A stretch of DNA of 64,000 bases from Streptomyces sp. NRRL F-5630 (GCF_000719475.1 NZ_JOGO01000016.1:62001-126000); one strand, 5' to 3'; positions 38,983 through 48,567 are shown, counted from the first letter of the stretch. Numbers and translations: made by a program. Notes: generated by a model not told the origin, from the letters alone.

Positions 38983-41900
38983 ATGTTTCACGTGAAACCT
39001 GTAGATCCCCGGCTCCTGCGGTACGCACGCGCCACCCGCTTCTTCCTGGTGGCCGTGGTCGGACTCGGGGTGCTCGGCGCCCTGTTGGTGGTCGCGCAGG
39101 CGATGCTCATCGCCGAGGTCGTCGTGGGCGCCTTCCAGCACGGCAGGGACGCGGGCGAACTGCTGCGCCCGCTCCTGCTGCTCGTCGCGGTCGCGGGCGG
39201 GCGCGGGCTCATCTCCTGGCTCACCGAGACGACGGCGCACCGCGCGAGCGCGGCGGTGAAGTCCGAACTGCGGCAGCGGGTGCTGAGCAAGGCGGCGGCC
39301 CTGGGCCCGGACTGGCTCGAAGGCCGCCGGACCGGCTCGCTCGTGAACCTCGCGACACGCGGTGTCGACGCGCTCGACGACTACTTCTCCCGCTACCTCC
39401 CCCAACTGGGACTCGCGGTCGTCGTCCCCCTCGCCGTGCTCGCCCGGATCGTCACGGAGGACTGGGTCTCGGCGGCGATCATCGTCGTCACGATCCCGCT
39501 CATCCCGGTCTTCATGATCCTCATCGGCTGGGCGACGCAGAAGCGGATGGACCGCCAGTGGCGGCTGCTCTCGCGCCTGTCGGGGCACTTCCTCGACGTC
39601 GTCGAGGGGCTGCCGACGCTCAAGGTCTTCGGCCGCGCGAAGGCGCAGGCCGAGTCGATCCGCCGGATCACGGGCGAGTACCGCCGCGCCACGATGCGCA
39701 CGCTGCGGATCGCCTTCCTCTCCTCCTTCGCGCTCGAACTCCTCTCGACGCTCTCCGTCGCGCTCGTCGCCGTGACGATCGGCATGCGGCTCGTCCACGG
39801 CGACATGGACCTTTACGTGGCGCTCGTCGTGCTCGTCCTGGCTCCCGAGGCGTACCTTCCGCTGCGGCAGGTCGGCACGCAGTACCACGCGGCGGCCGAG
39901 GGACTCGCCGCCGCCGAGGAGGTCTTCGAGGTCCTGGAGACGGAGGAACGGACGGCGGGCGACGCGGACGCGCCGGAGGGCGAACTGCTGATCGAGAACC
40001 TGACCGTTCGCTACCCGGGTCGCACCGCACCCGCGCTCGAACGGGTCTCGCTGCGGGTGCGCCCGGGGGAGACCGTGGCGCTCGTGGGCCCGAGCGGTGC
40101 GGGCAAGTCGACGCTGCTCCAGGCCGTCCTCGGCTTCGCCCGCCCCGACACGGGCCGGGTGACCGTGGGCGGCACGGATCTCGCGGAGATCGACCCCGCC
40201 TCCTGGCACGCGCGGATCGCCTGGGTCCCGCAGCGCCCCGCGCTCTTCGCCGGCACGCTCGCGGAGAACGTCCTCCTCGCCCGCCCCGATGCCACCGAGG
40301 CCGAGGTCGTACGCGCGCTGTGCGACGCGGGGGCGTGGGACTTCGTACGGGAGCTGCCCGAGGGCGTGCGGACGGTGCTCGGCGAGGACGGCGCGGGGCT
40401 CTCGGCGGGACAGCGGCAGCGCCTGGCGCTGGCCCGCGCCTTTCTCGCCGACCGCCCCGTCCTCCTCCTCGACGAGCCGACCGCGGCGCTCGACGGCGCG
40501 ACCGAGGCGGGCGTCGTCGAGGCCGTGGGGCGCCTCGCGGCGGGCCGCACCGTCCTCCTCGTCGTCCACAGGCCCGCGCTGCTCGCGGTGGCGGACCGGG
40601 TGGTGCGGATCGAGGCGCCCGCCAGGGCGGAGACCGCGTCACGGGATGGTGTTCCCGTCGCTGTCGGTTCTGCGGCCGTTTCTGCTGGTACGAGGCCGGA
40701 GACGCCGTCCGCGGGGGCCGCCCGGCCCGTGCCGGGGGAGTCCGGGACGCGAACGGGTGGCTCTCCTCTCGCCCGTGTGCGGGCCCTCGGCGGCGCGCAC
40801 CGGCGGCGGCTCGCGCTCGCGCTGCTGCTCGGGGCGCTCGCACTCGCGTCCGCCGTGGGACTCATGGCGACGTCCGGATGGCTCATCTCGCGGGCCTCGC
40901 AGGAACCGCCGGTGCTCTACCTCATGGTGGCCGTCACCGCGACGCGCGCCTTCGGTATCGGGCGGTCCGTCTTCCGGTACGCCGAACGGCTCGTCTCGCA
41001 CGAGGCGGTGCTGCGGATGCTCGCGGACACACGCGTCGCCGTCTTCCGCGGGCTGGCTCGCCTCTCCCCCGCCGGGCTGCGCGACCGCAGGCGCGGCGAC
41101 CTGCTCTCGCGGCTCGTCGCTGACGTCGACGCCTTCCAGGACTACTGGCTGCGCTGGCTGCTCCCCGCGGGGGCCGCGTTCCTCGTGAGCGCGGGCGCGG
41201 TCGGCTTCACGGCGTGGCTGCTCCCCGAGGCGGGCGCGGTGCTCGCCTCGGGACTGCTGCTCGCGGGCGTCGGCGTCCCGTGGCTCACCGCGCGGCGGGC
41301 CCGCGCCACCGAGCGGCGGCTCGCCCCCGCGCGCGGCGTCCTCGCCACGCGCGTCACCGAACTCCTGACCGGTACCGGTGAACTGACCGTCGCGGGCGCG
41401 CTGCCGGACCGGCTGCGGGCCACGCGGGCGGCGGACGCCGAACTGACCGGCATCGCGGCGCGCGCGTCCGCCTTCACCGCGCTCGGCGACGGCCTCACGT
41501 CGCTCTTCACGGGTCTCACCGTCGCGGGTGCGGCGGCGTGCGGTGCGAGCGCCGTCGTGGACGGGCGGCTCTCCGGGGTGGCCCTCGCCGTGGTCGTCCT
41601 CACCCCGCTCGCCGCCTTCGAGGCGGTGCTCGGCCTGCCGCTCGCGGGGCGGCAGCGGCAGCGCGTACGGCGCAGCGCGGAGCGCGTGTACGAGGTCCTG
41701 GACGCGCCCGCGGCCGTACGGGAACCCGAGCGGTCGGCCGAGCCGCCCGCCTCGCCCTTCCCGCTGCGGCTCGAAGGAGTGGTGGCGCGCCACCCGGGCG
41801 CGGCGAGGCCCGCGCTCGACGGCGTGGACCTGACGCTCGACGCGGGGCGGCGGATCGCCGTCGTCGGGGCTTCCGGCGCGGGCAAGACGACGCTCGCGCA

Positions 41901-42585
41901 CGTCCTGCTCCGCTTCCTCGACGTGGAGAGCGGCGCGTACCGCGTCGGGGAAACGCCCGCCGCGGCCCTCGACGGGGACGCGGTGCGCGAGGTCGTCGGC
42001 CTGTGCGCCCAGGACGCGCACGTCTTCGACAGTTCCGTACGCGAGAACCTGCTCCTCGCGCGCAAGGACGCCACCGAGGCCGAGTTGCGGACGGTGCTCT
42101 CGCGGGCGCGGCTCCTGGACTGGGTGGACACGCTGCCCCACGGGCTCAGCACGCTCGTCGGGGAGCACGGGGCACGGCTCTCGGGCGGTCAGCGCCAGCG
42201 GCTCGCACTCGCGCGCGCCCTTCTCGCCGACTTCCCCGTCCTCGTGCTCGACGAGCCGGCCGAACACCTCGACCTGGAGACCGCCGACGCGCTCACCCGT
42301 GACCTGCTCGCCGCGACCGAGGGGCGCACGACGCTCCTCATCACCCACCGCCTGGCGGGCCTCGAAGGCGCGGTGGACGAGGTCGTCGTTCTCGACGAGG
42401 GGCGCATCGTGCAGCGCGGCGACATGAGCACGCTGCTCCGCACCCCGGGCCCGCTCCACCGCATGTGGCGCCAGGAGCGGGCGACGGACGCGCTGCGCGG
42501 AGCGGTGGGGGTGACACCGGCCGGGGCGGCCCCTGCGGAGGACAGCGCGTCGGCGGAACGGGACACGGTGACTGCCGCGCCCTGA
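38983..42585 (+). CDS. cydCD: fused CydDC-type ABC exporter for cytochrome bd assembly
   Basis: 1200 residues: two ABC exporter units in one chain, as in other Streptomyces. Unit one has Walker A GPSGAGKST (about residue 369) and signature LSAGQRQR; unit two has GASGAGKTT (about residue 962) and LSGGQRQR. CydDC exports cysteine/glutathione-type thiols or handles heme needed to mature cytochrome bd. The start is ambiguous. The ATG at 38983 directly abuts GGAAGG (38977-38982), while the GTG at 38992 is 9 nt from it. Either way the initiation region overlaps a perfect parS (38985-38998), and the ATG version would encode MFHVKP from it. Confidence 0.95.
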   Translation: MFHVKPVDPRLLRYARATRFFLVAVVGLGVLGALLVVAQAMLIAEVVVGAFQHGRDAGELLRPLLLLVAVAGGRGLISWLTETTAHRASAAVKSELRQRVLSKAAALGPDWLEGRRTGSLVNLATRGVDALDDYFSRYLPQLGLAVVVPLAVLARIVTEDWVSAAIIVVTIPLIPVFMILIGWATQKRMDRQWRLLSRLSGHFLDVVEGLPTLKVFGRAKAQAESIRRITGEYRRATMRTLRIAFLSSFALELLSTLSVALVAVTIGMRLVHGDMDLYVALVVLVLAPEAYLPLRQVGTQYHAAAEGLAAAEEVFEVLETEERTAGDADAPEGELLIENLTVRYPGRTAPALERVSLRVRPGETVALVGPSGAGKSTLLQAVLGFARPDTGRVTVGGTDLAEIDPASWHARIAWVPQRPALFAGTLAENVLLARPDATEAEVVRALCDAGAWDFVRELPEGVRTVLGEDGAGLSAGQRQRLALARAFLADRPVLLLDEPTAALDGATEAGVVEAVGRLAAGRTVLLVVHRPALLAVADRVVRIEAPARAETASRDGVPVAVGSAAVSAGTRPETPSAGAARPVPGESGTRTGGSPLARVRALGGAHRRRLALALLLGALALASAVGLMATSGWLISRASQEPPVLYLMVAVTATRAFGIGRSVFRYAERLVSHEAVLRMLADTRVAVFRGLARLSPAGLRDRRRGDLLSRLVADVDAFQDYWLRWLLPAGAAFLVSAGAVGFTAWLLPEAGAVLASGLLLAGVGVPWLTARRARATERRLAPARGVLATRVTELLTGTGELTVAGALPDRLRATRAADAELTGIAARASAFTALGDGLTSLFTGLTVAGAAACGASAVVDGRLSGVALAVVVLTPLAAFEAVLGLPLAGRQRQRVRRSAERVYEVLDAPAAVREPERSAEPPASPFPLRLEGVVARHPGAARPALDGVDLTLDAGRRIAVVGASGAGKTTLAHVLLRFLDVESGAYRVGETPAAALDGDAVREVVGLCAQDAHVFDSSVRENLLLARKDATEAELRTVLSRARLLDWVDTLPHGLSTLVGEHGARLSGGQRQRLALARALLADFPVLVLDEPAEHLDLETADALTRDLLAATEGRTTLLITHRLAGLEGAVDEVVVLDEGRIVQRGDMSTLLRTPGPLHRMWRQERATDALRGAVGVTPAGAAPAEDSASAERDTVTAAP
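38985..38998. other. parS: parS site overlapping the cydCD translation start
   Basis: Exact GTTTCACGTGAAAC beginning at the third base of the ATG at 38983 and containing the alternative GTG start at 38992. It is the only one of the twenty sites lying in a coding or initiation region. Confidence 0.92.
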
Positions 42586-42637
42586 AGGGCGGGCCGTGCG
42601 GGGAGGCGGGCGTCTCGCACCGACGCGGGGTGACGAT

Positions 42638-42651
42638 GTTTCACGTGAAAC
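42638..42651. other. parS: parS site (perfect), array copy 1
   Basis: Exact GTTTCACGTGAAAC, first of four perfect copies within 139 bp. Confidence 0.93.
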
Positions 42652-42678
42652 ATCGGGGGTGTCCCGGACGAGGGCGAT

Positions 42679-42692
42679 GTTTCACGTGAAAC
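42679..42692. other. parS: parS site (perfect), array copy 2
   Basis: Exact GTTTCACGTGAAAC, 41 bp start-to-start from copy 1. Confidence 0.93.
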
Positions 42693-42725
42693 GTGGAGGG
42701 CGGTCGGACGCCCAGCGAGCGGGAC

Positions 42726-42739
42726 GTTTCACGTGAAAC
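42726..42739. other. parS: parS site (perfect), array copy 3
   Basis: Exact GTTTCACGTGAAAC, 47 bp start-to-start from copy 2. Confidence 0.93.
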
Positions 42740-42762
42740 ATGCGGTGAGGCGCTTGAGGGAT

Positions 42763-42776
42763 GTTTCACGTGAAAC
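42763..42776. other. parS: parS site (perfect), array copy 4
   Basis: Exact GTTTCACGTGAAAC within a 20-bp perfect palindrome (42760-42779), 37 bp start-to-start from copy 3 and 97 bp before the M23 peptidase start. Confidence 0.93.
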
Positions 42777-42873
42777 ATCATCAGGCCCCCTCCTCCTCCG
42801 TACGGCTCAGTGGGTCCCCCGGGTGTACGCGCTGCGGAGGCGCGCGCTCTTCGCGGCGCCCACGATCCGGGTC

Positions 42874-43959
42874 ATGGCACTCCGATCCGGAACTCCCGCG
42901 CCACCGCGTGGCATCCTCGTGGCCTCGGCCCTGTGTCTTCTCCTGCTCGGCGCTCTCGGGCTGACCGGCTCGGCGGCCGGGGCGGATCACACCGAGAACG
43001 ACGGGCCCGCGACGCCGAGTGCCGAGGTCGCGGTTCTCTACCGCGAGGCGGCCGTGGCGACCGCGAAGTACGAGGAGGGACGGAAGGCCGTCCAAGCGCT
43101 GCGGGCGAAGTCGCGGGCCCTGGAGGCGCATCTCACGAAGGAACGCGGACGGCTGCGGCTGTTCCGCGAGGATGTCGGGCGCCTCGCGCGGGCGCAGTAC
43201 CGGGGCCATGACGACGGTCTCTCGCTCACCGCCAACCTGCTCTTCTCGGATGACCCCGAGACGCTGATGGACAGCGTAGGGCTCGCGGGCATCGGTGATC
43301 GGGCGGTGACCCACCTCGTGCAGCGTTCGGCCCGCGCCGAGGACGCCCTGGAGAAGGCGGAGCGGGAGGTGCGGGCGAACCGTCGGGCCGTGGAGGCGCG
43401 CACCGCGCACATGGCCGCGCTCAAGAGGCAGGTCGACGCGAAGCTCCACAGCGCGCAGACCCGGCTCCAGGCGCAGGGGGAGAGCGCGGTGCTCGCGGGA
43501 CGCTGCCGGGGCGCGACCCGGATCAAGCAGGCGGCCTCCGAGTACCCGAAGGGGCGGTGGGTGACGCCCGTGCAGAACTTCGTCCTGTCGGCGGGCTTCG
43601 GCGGCTCGGGAAGCCACTGGTCGCAGGGGCATACGGGGCAGGACTTCGCCGTCGGGATCGGCACCCCGGTCCGGGCCGTGGGCGGGGGGCGGGTCGTGCG
43701 CGTCTCCTGCGGAGGGCCCTTCGGAATCGAGGTGGTGCTCCAGCACCCCGGCGGCTACTACACGCAGTACGCGCACCTCTCCTCGGTCGCCGTGGACCAG
43801 GGCGAGACCGTGCGGACGGGGCAGTGGATCGCCCAGTCCGGCACGACGGGGAACTCGACCGGCCCCCATGTGCACTTCGAGGTGCGGCTGACCCCGGACT
43901 ACGGCTCGGCGGTCTCGCCGCTGCCGTGGCTGCGGGAGCACGGGGTGCCGGTGGGGTAG
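42874..43959 (+). CDS. secreted M23 (LytM-type) metallopeptidase
   Basis: 361 residues from the ATG at 42874. A signal peptide (ILVASALCLLLLGALGLTGS, cleavage near AAGA) directs export. The middle 150 residues form a coiled coil (AVQALRAKSRALEAHLTKER and following), and the C-terminal M23 domain has HTGQDFAV (HxxxD) and HVHFEV zinc motifs. It cuts peptidoglycan cross-bridges or regulates amidases, as EnvC/NlpD-type proteins do. All catalytic residues seem present. Its promoter must lie among or beside the four-site parS array. Confidence 0.92.
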   Translation: MALRSGTPAPPRGILVASALCLLLLGALGLTGSAAGADHTENDGPATPSAEVAVLYREAAVATAKYEEGRKAVQALRAKSRALEAHLTKERGRLRLFREDVGRLARAQYRGHDDGLSLTANLLFSDDPETLMDSVGLAGIGDRAVTHLVQRSARAEDALEKAEREVRANRRAVEARTAHMAALKRQVDAKLHSAQTRLQAQGESAVLAGRCRGATRIKQAASEYPKGRWVTPVQNFVLSAGFGGSGSHWSQGHTGQDFAVGIGTPVRAVGGGRVVRVSCGGPFGIEVVLQHPGGYYTQYAHLSSVAVDQGETVRTGQWIAQSGTTGNSTGPHVHFEVRLTPDYGSAVSPLPWLREHGVPVG

Positions 43960-44034
43960 TGCCCCTGCCATGTGCGTGAGCATGTGCGGAGGCTGGCCGG
44001 CGGGGGCCGCCCAGCCGCCCACGGGGTGGAGCGC

Positions 44035-45222
44035 TCAGGCCAGCAGGCGTTCGATGACCGCGGCGACGCCGTCCTCCGTGTTCGGGTGCGTGACGGCCGA
44101 GGCGGCGAGCCGGACCTCGGGGTGAGCGTTGCCCATCGCCCAGGAGCGGCCGGCCCAGGTCAGCATCTCGATGTCGTTGGGCATGTCCCCGAAGGCGATG
44201 ACCTCCTCGGGCGCGATGCCCCGTTCCGCGCAGCATTGCGCGAGCGTGCTCGCCTTGGACACCTCGCGTGCGCTGATCTCCAGGAGCGCGGTCGGGCTGG
44301 AGCGGGTGACGGTGACGAGGTCGCCGACCGTGTCCCTGGCGAGCCGGAGGAAGGCGTCCGGCGCGAGTTCGGGGTGGTGCGCGAGGAGCTTGAGCACGGG
44401 CTCGGACTCCTCGCTGCCGGGCAAGGGCGCGGAGCCGGACCCGAGGAGCATGGTGATCGGGGCGATGCTCGACGCGGGGTCGAGATGGAGGGGCGGATAG
44501 CCCGGCTCGTGGTGGATGCCGCCCGTGCGCTCGACGGCGTACTGCGTACCGGGCGCGGCACGTCGCAGCCGCGCGGCGACATCGAGCACCGTGGCGGAGG
44601 GCAGCGGCCGGACCCGTACGAAGCGGTAGGGCACGCCGCGTTCCCGGTCGGGGGTGCGCAGATCGACGATCGCGGCGCCGTTGCCGCAGATCGCGAGACC
44701 GTGGCCGTCCACGTGCCCGGCGACCACGTCCATCCACCGGGCGGGCCGCCCGGTGACGAAGAAGACGGTGACGCCCGCGCGTTCCGCCGAGGCGAGAGCG
44801 GCGAGGGTGCGCGGGGAGACGGTCTTGTCCTCGCGGAGCAGGGTCCCGTCGAGGTCCGTCGCGATGAGGCGAGGTCTGGGGCCGGGCGGGATCTCGGGCC
44901 AGGCACGGGCGGAGACGGCGGGCGGCGCGGGACGGGGGGAACTGTCCGCGAGCCGCAGCCGGTTGGTGACGGCGGCCTCCACCGCGGCGGTTTCCTCCGC
45001 TTCGGCTTCCTCAGCCGCGCTCGCCTGGCCGTTCGCGCAAGTCGGGAACGCTTCCTCACGGCTGGGCGGCTCGGGGGAGGGCTCCGGGCCGGTGCTCCCG
45101 CACACCGGCGCGGCCGGTGGCTCGCCGTTCGGGCGGGCGCCGGACTGCGAAGACCGGGACGGACAGTTCGTGCCGGGCTGGACGGCCGCAGGCCCTGCGG
45201 TCGGAGAGGTCGCTGAGGTCAC
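44035..45222 (-). CDS. HAD-superfamily (Cof-type) phosphatase
   Basis: About 395 residues. The HAD nucleophile motif is in LIATDLDGTLLREDKTV, motif II in VFFVTGRPAR, and the C-terminal IAFGDMPNDIEML supplies the metal-binding acids; the cap domain is Cof-type. It removes phosphate from sugar phosphates, flavins or other metabolites. The first 115 residues are disordered and Ala/Glu/Pro-rich, and the start is uncertain: GTG 45222, ATG 45240 or a later GTG at 44982 are all possible, with no clear Shine-Dalgarno. Confidence 0.85.
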   Translation of the reverse strand: MTSATSPTAGPAAVQPGTNCPSRSSQSGARPNGEPPAAPVCGSTGPEPSPEPPSREEAFPTCANGQASAAEEAEAEETAAVEAAVTNRLRLADSSPRPAPPAVSARAWPEIPPGPRPRLIATDLDGTLLREDKTVSPRTLAALASAERAGVTVFFVTGRPARWMDVVAGHVDGHGLAICGNGAAIVDLRTPDRERGVPYRFVRVRPLPSATVLDVAARLRRAAPGTQYAVERTGGIHHEPGYPPLHLDPASSIAPITMLLGSGSAPLPGSEESEPVLKLLAHHPELAPDAFLRLARDTVGDLVTVTRSSPTALLEISAREVSKASTLAQCCAERGIAPEEVIAFGDMPNDIEMLTWAGRSWAMGNAHPEVRLAASAVTHPNTEDGVAAVIERLLA

Positions 45223-45992
45223 TTCGGCATTGTCGCGCATATGCCAGCACGGGCGTGCGACTTCCCGCACAGATGAGCCATTCGCGCCCCCTAAGAGCGC
45301 AATCCTCCTCGCGAACGCATCGGACCGCTAAACAAACCCCCTGTCCTGGACAGACGCCGCTTTCCGGTCAGCCGCTCCCGCGGCGCCCGGGGGCGTACGG
45401 CCCGTACGCGCCCCTCCACCGCCCCGCCACCCGTCACCCCGCTCCCCCACACCCGTCCGCGCACCTCCCGCCCCTCACCGCGCCCGAGTGCCCTCTCCCA
45501 ACCGGGCCGGGCCCCGCCCCGTGCCTCCCGACCTGCACACCGGCCACCCCTCACGCCCCGCCGCTCAGGCCCCTCCGCCTCCTCGCGTGGCCGCCCCCCA
45601 GCGACGCGAAGGGCTGCCGTCCGGGCACGGCCTTCGGCCACGGGGAATCGGCCGAAAAGGGGAGCGGGACGGCCGTACACCCGACAACGGCCGGGTGCCC
45701 GCACTGAGCCCACAGTCCGTGAACAGTGAGATGCACGCCCCTTGGAGACACGCCGACCGGCACCGCGCAGGCTCCCCGTCGACACTTCCGCTGCGGAGCG
45801 CCGCTGCCCCCGAACCCGGCCGGAGCGTGCAGCCCGACGCCGCAGGCCGCCCGACGCCGCACGCCGCCCGACGGCGTGCGACGCCGGCGGCGTGCGGCAC
45901 CCGACGCCGCATGCCGCCGGATGCCACACGCCGCCCGGCGGCGCTTCCGCACGTGAGAGCGCCCGCACGTCATTCAGTGCGGCCCCGGGCCC
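45223..45992. other. 770-bp gene-poor stretch with GC-rich imperfect repeats
   Basis: No convincing gene. Between about 45830 and 45945 there are several imperfect copies of a CCGCCCGACGCCGCACG-like unit, including a 9-bp hairpin (45858-45866 with 45872-45880). On the reverse strand this lies just downstream of the truncated oxidoreductase gene and may have been its terminator. Confidence 0.45.
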
Positions 45993-46166
45993 TCACCCCA
46001 GCTGTGACAGCCCCTCGGTCGCGATGCGTTCGAAGACCGCCTGGTCGGCGGCGAAATCGGAGTCGGCGATCGGCCAGTGGAGTACCAACTCGGTGAATCC
46101 GACCTCGCGTTGGCGACCGGCGAAGTCGACGAAGGCGTCGAGCGAGGTGAGTATCGTGGAGCCCTT
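45993..46166 (-). pseudogene. C-terminal remnant of an LLM-class (F420-type) oxidoreductase
   Basis: The reverse strand reads TSLDAFVDFAGRQREVGFTE, then LVLHWPIADSDFAADQAVFE, RIATEGLSQLG and a stop. Over 51 residues, 36 match the C-terminus of the intact paralogue at 56351-57253. An in-frame stop (46167-46169) precedes it and no start fits. The matching N-terminal piece is at 59409-59657 on the same strand, so this gene was split by the DNA in between. Confidence 0.85.
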
Positions 46167-46304
46167 TCAGCCCGTCGCCCGCCCGGAAACAGCACGGCCC
46201 GGCGCGCCCGCCCGCCCGGACAGGCCGGGCGGGCATGGTGGACGCTTCCGACCGCCACCGGTACGGCTCCCGAGCCTCGCCAGTCCCGGGGCCACAAGCG
46301 CCTG

Positions 46305-46472
46305 ATGAAGCGTTGGTCTCACACGGGCGAGGAACGAGGTGGAAGCTACTTCTGGTGTTCCGACGCGCTGATAGTCGGGCATCCGGGTATCGGCAATATG
46401 ACGCGGGCCCTGACCGAGCTCATTGATGCCGGCGACCTCGGACGTATCCTCCTGCCGCTCGACGACGACTAA
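46305..46472 (+). CDS. short hypothetical protein or gene fragment
   Basis: 55 residues from MKRWSHTGEERGGSYFWCSD to LLPLDDD. The composition looks coding (aromatic residues, balanced charges) and differs from the junk frames around it, but the frame continues upstream without a better start. It may be the 3' end of a truncated gene at the left edge of the island. Not recognised. Confidence 0.4.
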   Translation: MKRWSHTGEERGGSYFWCSDALIVGHPGIGNMTRALTELIDAGDLGRILLPLDDD

Positions 46473-46558
46473 AACCGCAGGGTGATCACGACGCCGCTAC
46501 CCTCGCTCCGTGACTGGTCACGTCACCTCCGCACCGGACCGAGGACCAGAAAACGTTC

Positions 46559-47125
46559 ATGACGTCGTCTCCCGACACTGTCCGCGCGCACGCGGCTGCC
46601 ACTTTCGACATCGATTCCCGGCTGCCCGCGCAGGTCTTCCGCGAGCTGGCTGACGAAGCGGTGGTCTTCGAGTTCGATCTGCTGCTCACACCTGACGCCT
46701 GGCCGGCGCTCGCCGCGATGGCCAGGCTGCACGGTGACCGCCAAGTAGACCTCCTTGTGATCGAGGGGGCGTATGTCTCCGGACGGGCGTTGTCGTTCTC
46801 CATTGAGGCCACGCCGGACGACTACTGGGCGGAAGTCGGGTTCGACTCGGGCCGGGAAGCGCTGGAATCGATCACCATAGCGGCGCAGACCGTCGCACTG
46901 ACCGGCTCTTCCGGACGCTGGGGCATCTGGGCCGAGCGGGACCCGGAGATTGCGGTCGTCCGAGGATTCCCGGAAGCGACTGCGCGGCGCGAATGGATTA
47001 GCCACTACGGACCGTGCGTCGACATCGCCGACGCCATGGCGTCCTGGATGCGGCTCGCTTTCCGCGACGCGCGTGTTCCAGACGAATACGCCGCCAGGTT
47101 GGTCGCCAACTACGGCACCGGCTAG
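46559..47125 (+). CDS. hypothetical protein, left part of the island
   Basis: 188 residues from MTSSPDTVRAHAAATFDIDS. An acidic soluble protein with a well-mixed composition and no membrane segment or known motif. Its codon use is less GC-extreme than core genes. The start is followed by coherent sequence throughout. It resembles immunity-type or uncharacterised cytoplasmic proteins only in general character, and I do not assign a function. Confidence 0.65.
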   Translation: MTSSPDTVRAHAAATFDIDSRLPAQVFRELADEAVVFEFDLLLTPDAWPALAAMARLHGDRQVDLLVIEGAYVSGRALSFSIEATPDDYWAEVGFDSGREALESITIAAQTVALTGSSGRWGIWAERDPEIAVVRGFPEATARREWISHYGPCVDIADAMASWMRLAFRDARVPDEYAARLVANYGTG

Positions 47126-47258
47126 GTGGATAAGGGGCCCGCTCAGAGTCCGCCGCAGCGCTTTCGCAACGATGAGAGGCACTGAATTCCTCGCTTGATT
47201 GCAGCGCGCTGCGGCCGCATAGGAGCACGGCCGATCTCCGCACATCGAGCTCGGAGAC

Positions 47259-48224
47259 CTACAGACGCGCACGTCTCGGTTGCGCCGACCCGAGCACTTC
47301 CCCGGCGCACCCCCACGACAACGTCACCCCCGCACGCCCATGCCCGTAGTTGTGCACGACCCGCGCCCCGCCCGCCGCCCACGTCTCCTCCACGCGCACG
47401 GCGGCGCGGGTCGGCCTTGCTCCGACCCGGTGCTCCAGGACGCGTGCCCCGGCCAGTCGCGGCTCGACCTCCGCGCAGCGGGCGAGAATCCCGGCCGCCG
47501 CCTCGTCGCCCCGCGCGAGGCCGCCTTCGCCCTCGACCGCCGTACCGCCCAACACGACTGTCTCCCCGTGCGGGTAGAAGCACAGCAACTCCGGCGAGGT
47601 CCCTGTGCCCTCCGAGAAGAACTCCGTCAGGCCCGGGTTCCCGACCACGACGTGTTGACCGCGAATCGGTCCCAACCCAGGGTCCCGGGCCAGCTCCCGT
47701 GCCCCCATCCCCGAGCAGTTCACGAGCACGTCAGCCGGCCCCGCCTCCGCGGGCGAGGTCACGTGCCGCTGCTCGACCGTCCCTCCGGCCGCGTCCAGCA
47801 GGCGCAGCAAGTACCGCAGGTAGACGGGCATGTCGATCAGCGGGACGGTGAACCGGTACCCGGCCGTGAACCCCGGTGGCAGCTCGGCCGCCTCGCACGG
47901 GCGGTAGTCCGGCAGTGTCGTCGCCCACTCCGGTGGAGCCTCCGCCGTACGGGATGCCTCGACGCCGCTCGTCAGACGTACGCCCGTCGCCGGGTCGCCC
48001 GCCAGATCCCGGAAGACCTCCAGCGACCGTCGGCTCCACTCGTCCACCTTGGCCTTCGGCTCGACCAGGTACGGGCCCCACATCGCGCCCGCCGCCAGCG
48101 ACGTGACCCCCGGGATCTGCTCGGCCACCACGTGCACCGCCAGTCCCGCCTCCGCGAGAACGACCGCGGTGGTGAGCCCAGCGACGCCCGCTCCGACAAC
48201 GACGACGCGCCTGCGTTGTGTCAC
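47259..48224 (-). CDS. D-amino acid oxidase/FAD-dependent oxidoreductase
   Basis: 321 residues from a GTG (VTQRRRVVVVGAGVAGLTTA). The N-terminal dinucleotide-binding motif GAGVAGLTTA binds FAD. MWGPYLVEPKAKVDEWSRRS and the C-terminal HNYGHGRAGVTLSWGCA, which contributes active-site and FAD-contacting residues, fit D-amino acid oxidases. It oxidises D-amino acids to keto acids with hydrogen peroxide release. The frame extends upstream without sense, so I start at the GTG just before the FAD motif. Confidence 0.88.
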   Translation of the reverse strand: MTQRRRVVVVGAGVAGLTTAVVLAEAGLAVHVVAEQIPGVTSLAAGAMWGPYLVEPKAKVDEWSRRSLEVFRDLAGDPATGVRLTSGVEASRTAEAPPEWATTLPDYRPCEAAELPPGFTAGYRFTVPLIDMPVYLRYLLRLLDAAGGTVEQRHVTSPAEAGPADVLVNCSGMGARELARDPGLGPIRGQHVVVGNPGLTEFFSEGTGTSPELLCFYPHGETVVLGGTAVEGEGGLARGDEAAAGILARCAEVEPRLAGARVLEHRVGARPTRAAVRVEETWAAGGARVVHNYGHGRAGVTLSWGCAGEVLGSAQPRRARL

Positions 48225-48567
48225 GTCTACGGCTCCCCAAGCTCTGCGGATTCCGGCCCGGCGCCGCATCTCACGCCCCCTCGGAGTACACCGGGTTGAA
48301 TCCATTCTCCGCCGGTCTGCCCGGCCTGGGTGTTCTCCCGCAGCCATGCCGGCCTCCGCAACGCCACCGCCGCCCGCATCGTCGAGCGAGTCCAGGCTGC
48401 CCGAGTTCACAACACCAGCCCCACCACGCCGTCCACGCACCCGCACCCGCCGTGGCGACCGGCGCCGAGGACCGCCAGCGTCCCGGCACGTCGATGCCGA
48501 GAGCCAAGGGAAGCGACTGAATTCCCGAGCGCGCCCGGCGAAAGGGCTTGAGGGCGCCCGCCCCCAC
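48225..48567. other. gene-free stretch
   Basis: 343 bp between the oxidase start and the Nudix stop, both on the reverse strand. It should hold the oxidase promoter. No gene or notable hairpin seen. Confidence 0.45.

Noticed and set aside
42638..42776. Four regularly spaced identical palindromes considered as a CRISPR-like array
   Set aside because: Each repeat is the 14-bp ParB palindrome found elsewhere singly; spacers are short and there are no cas genes.
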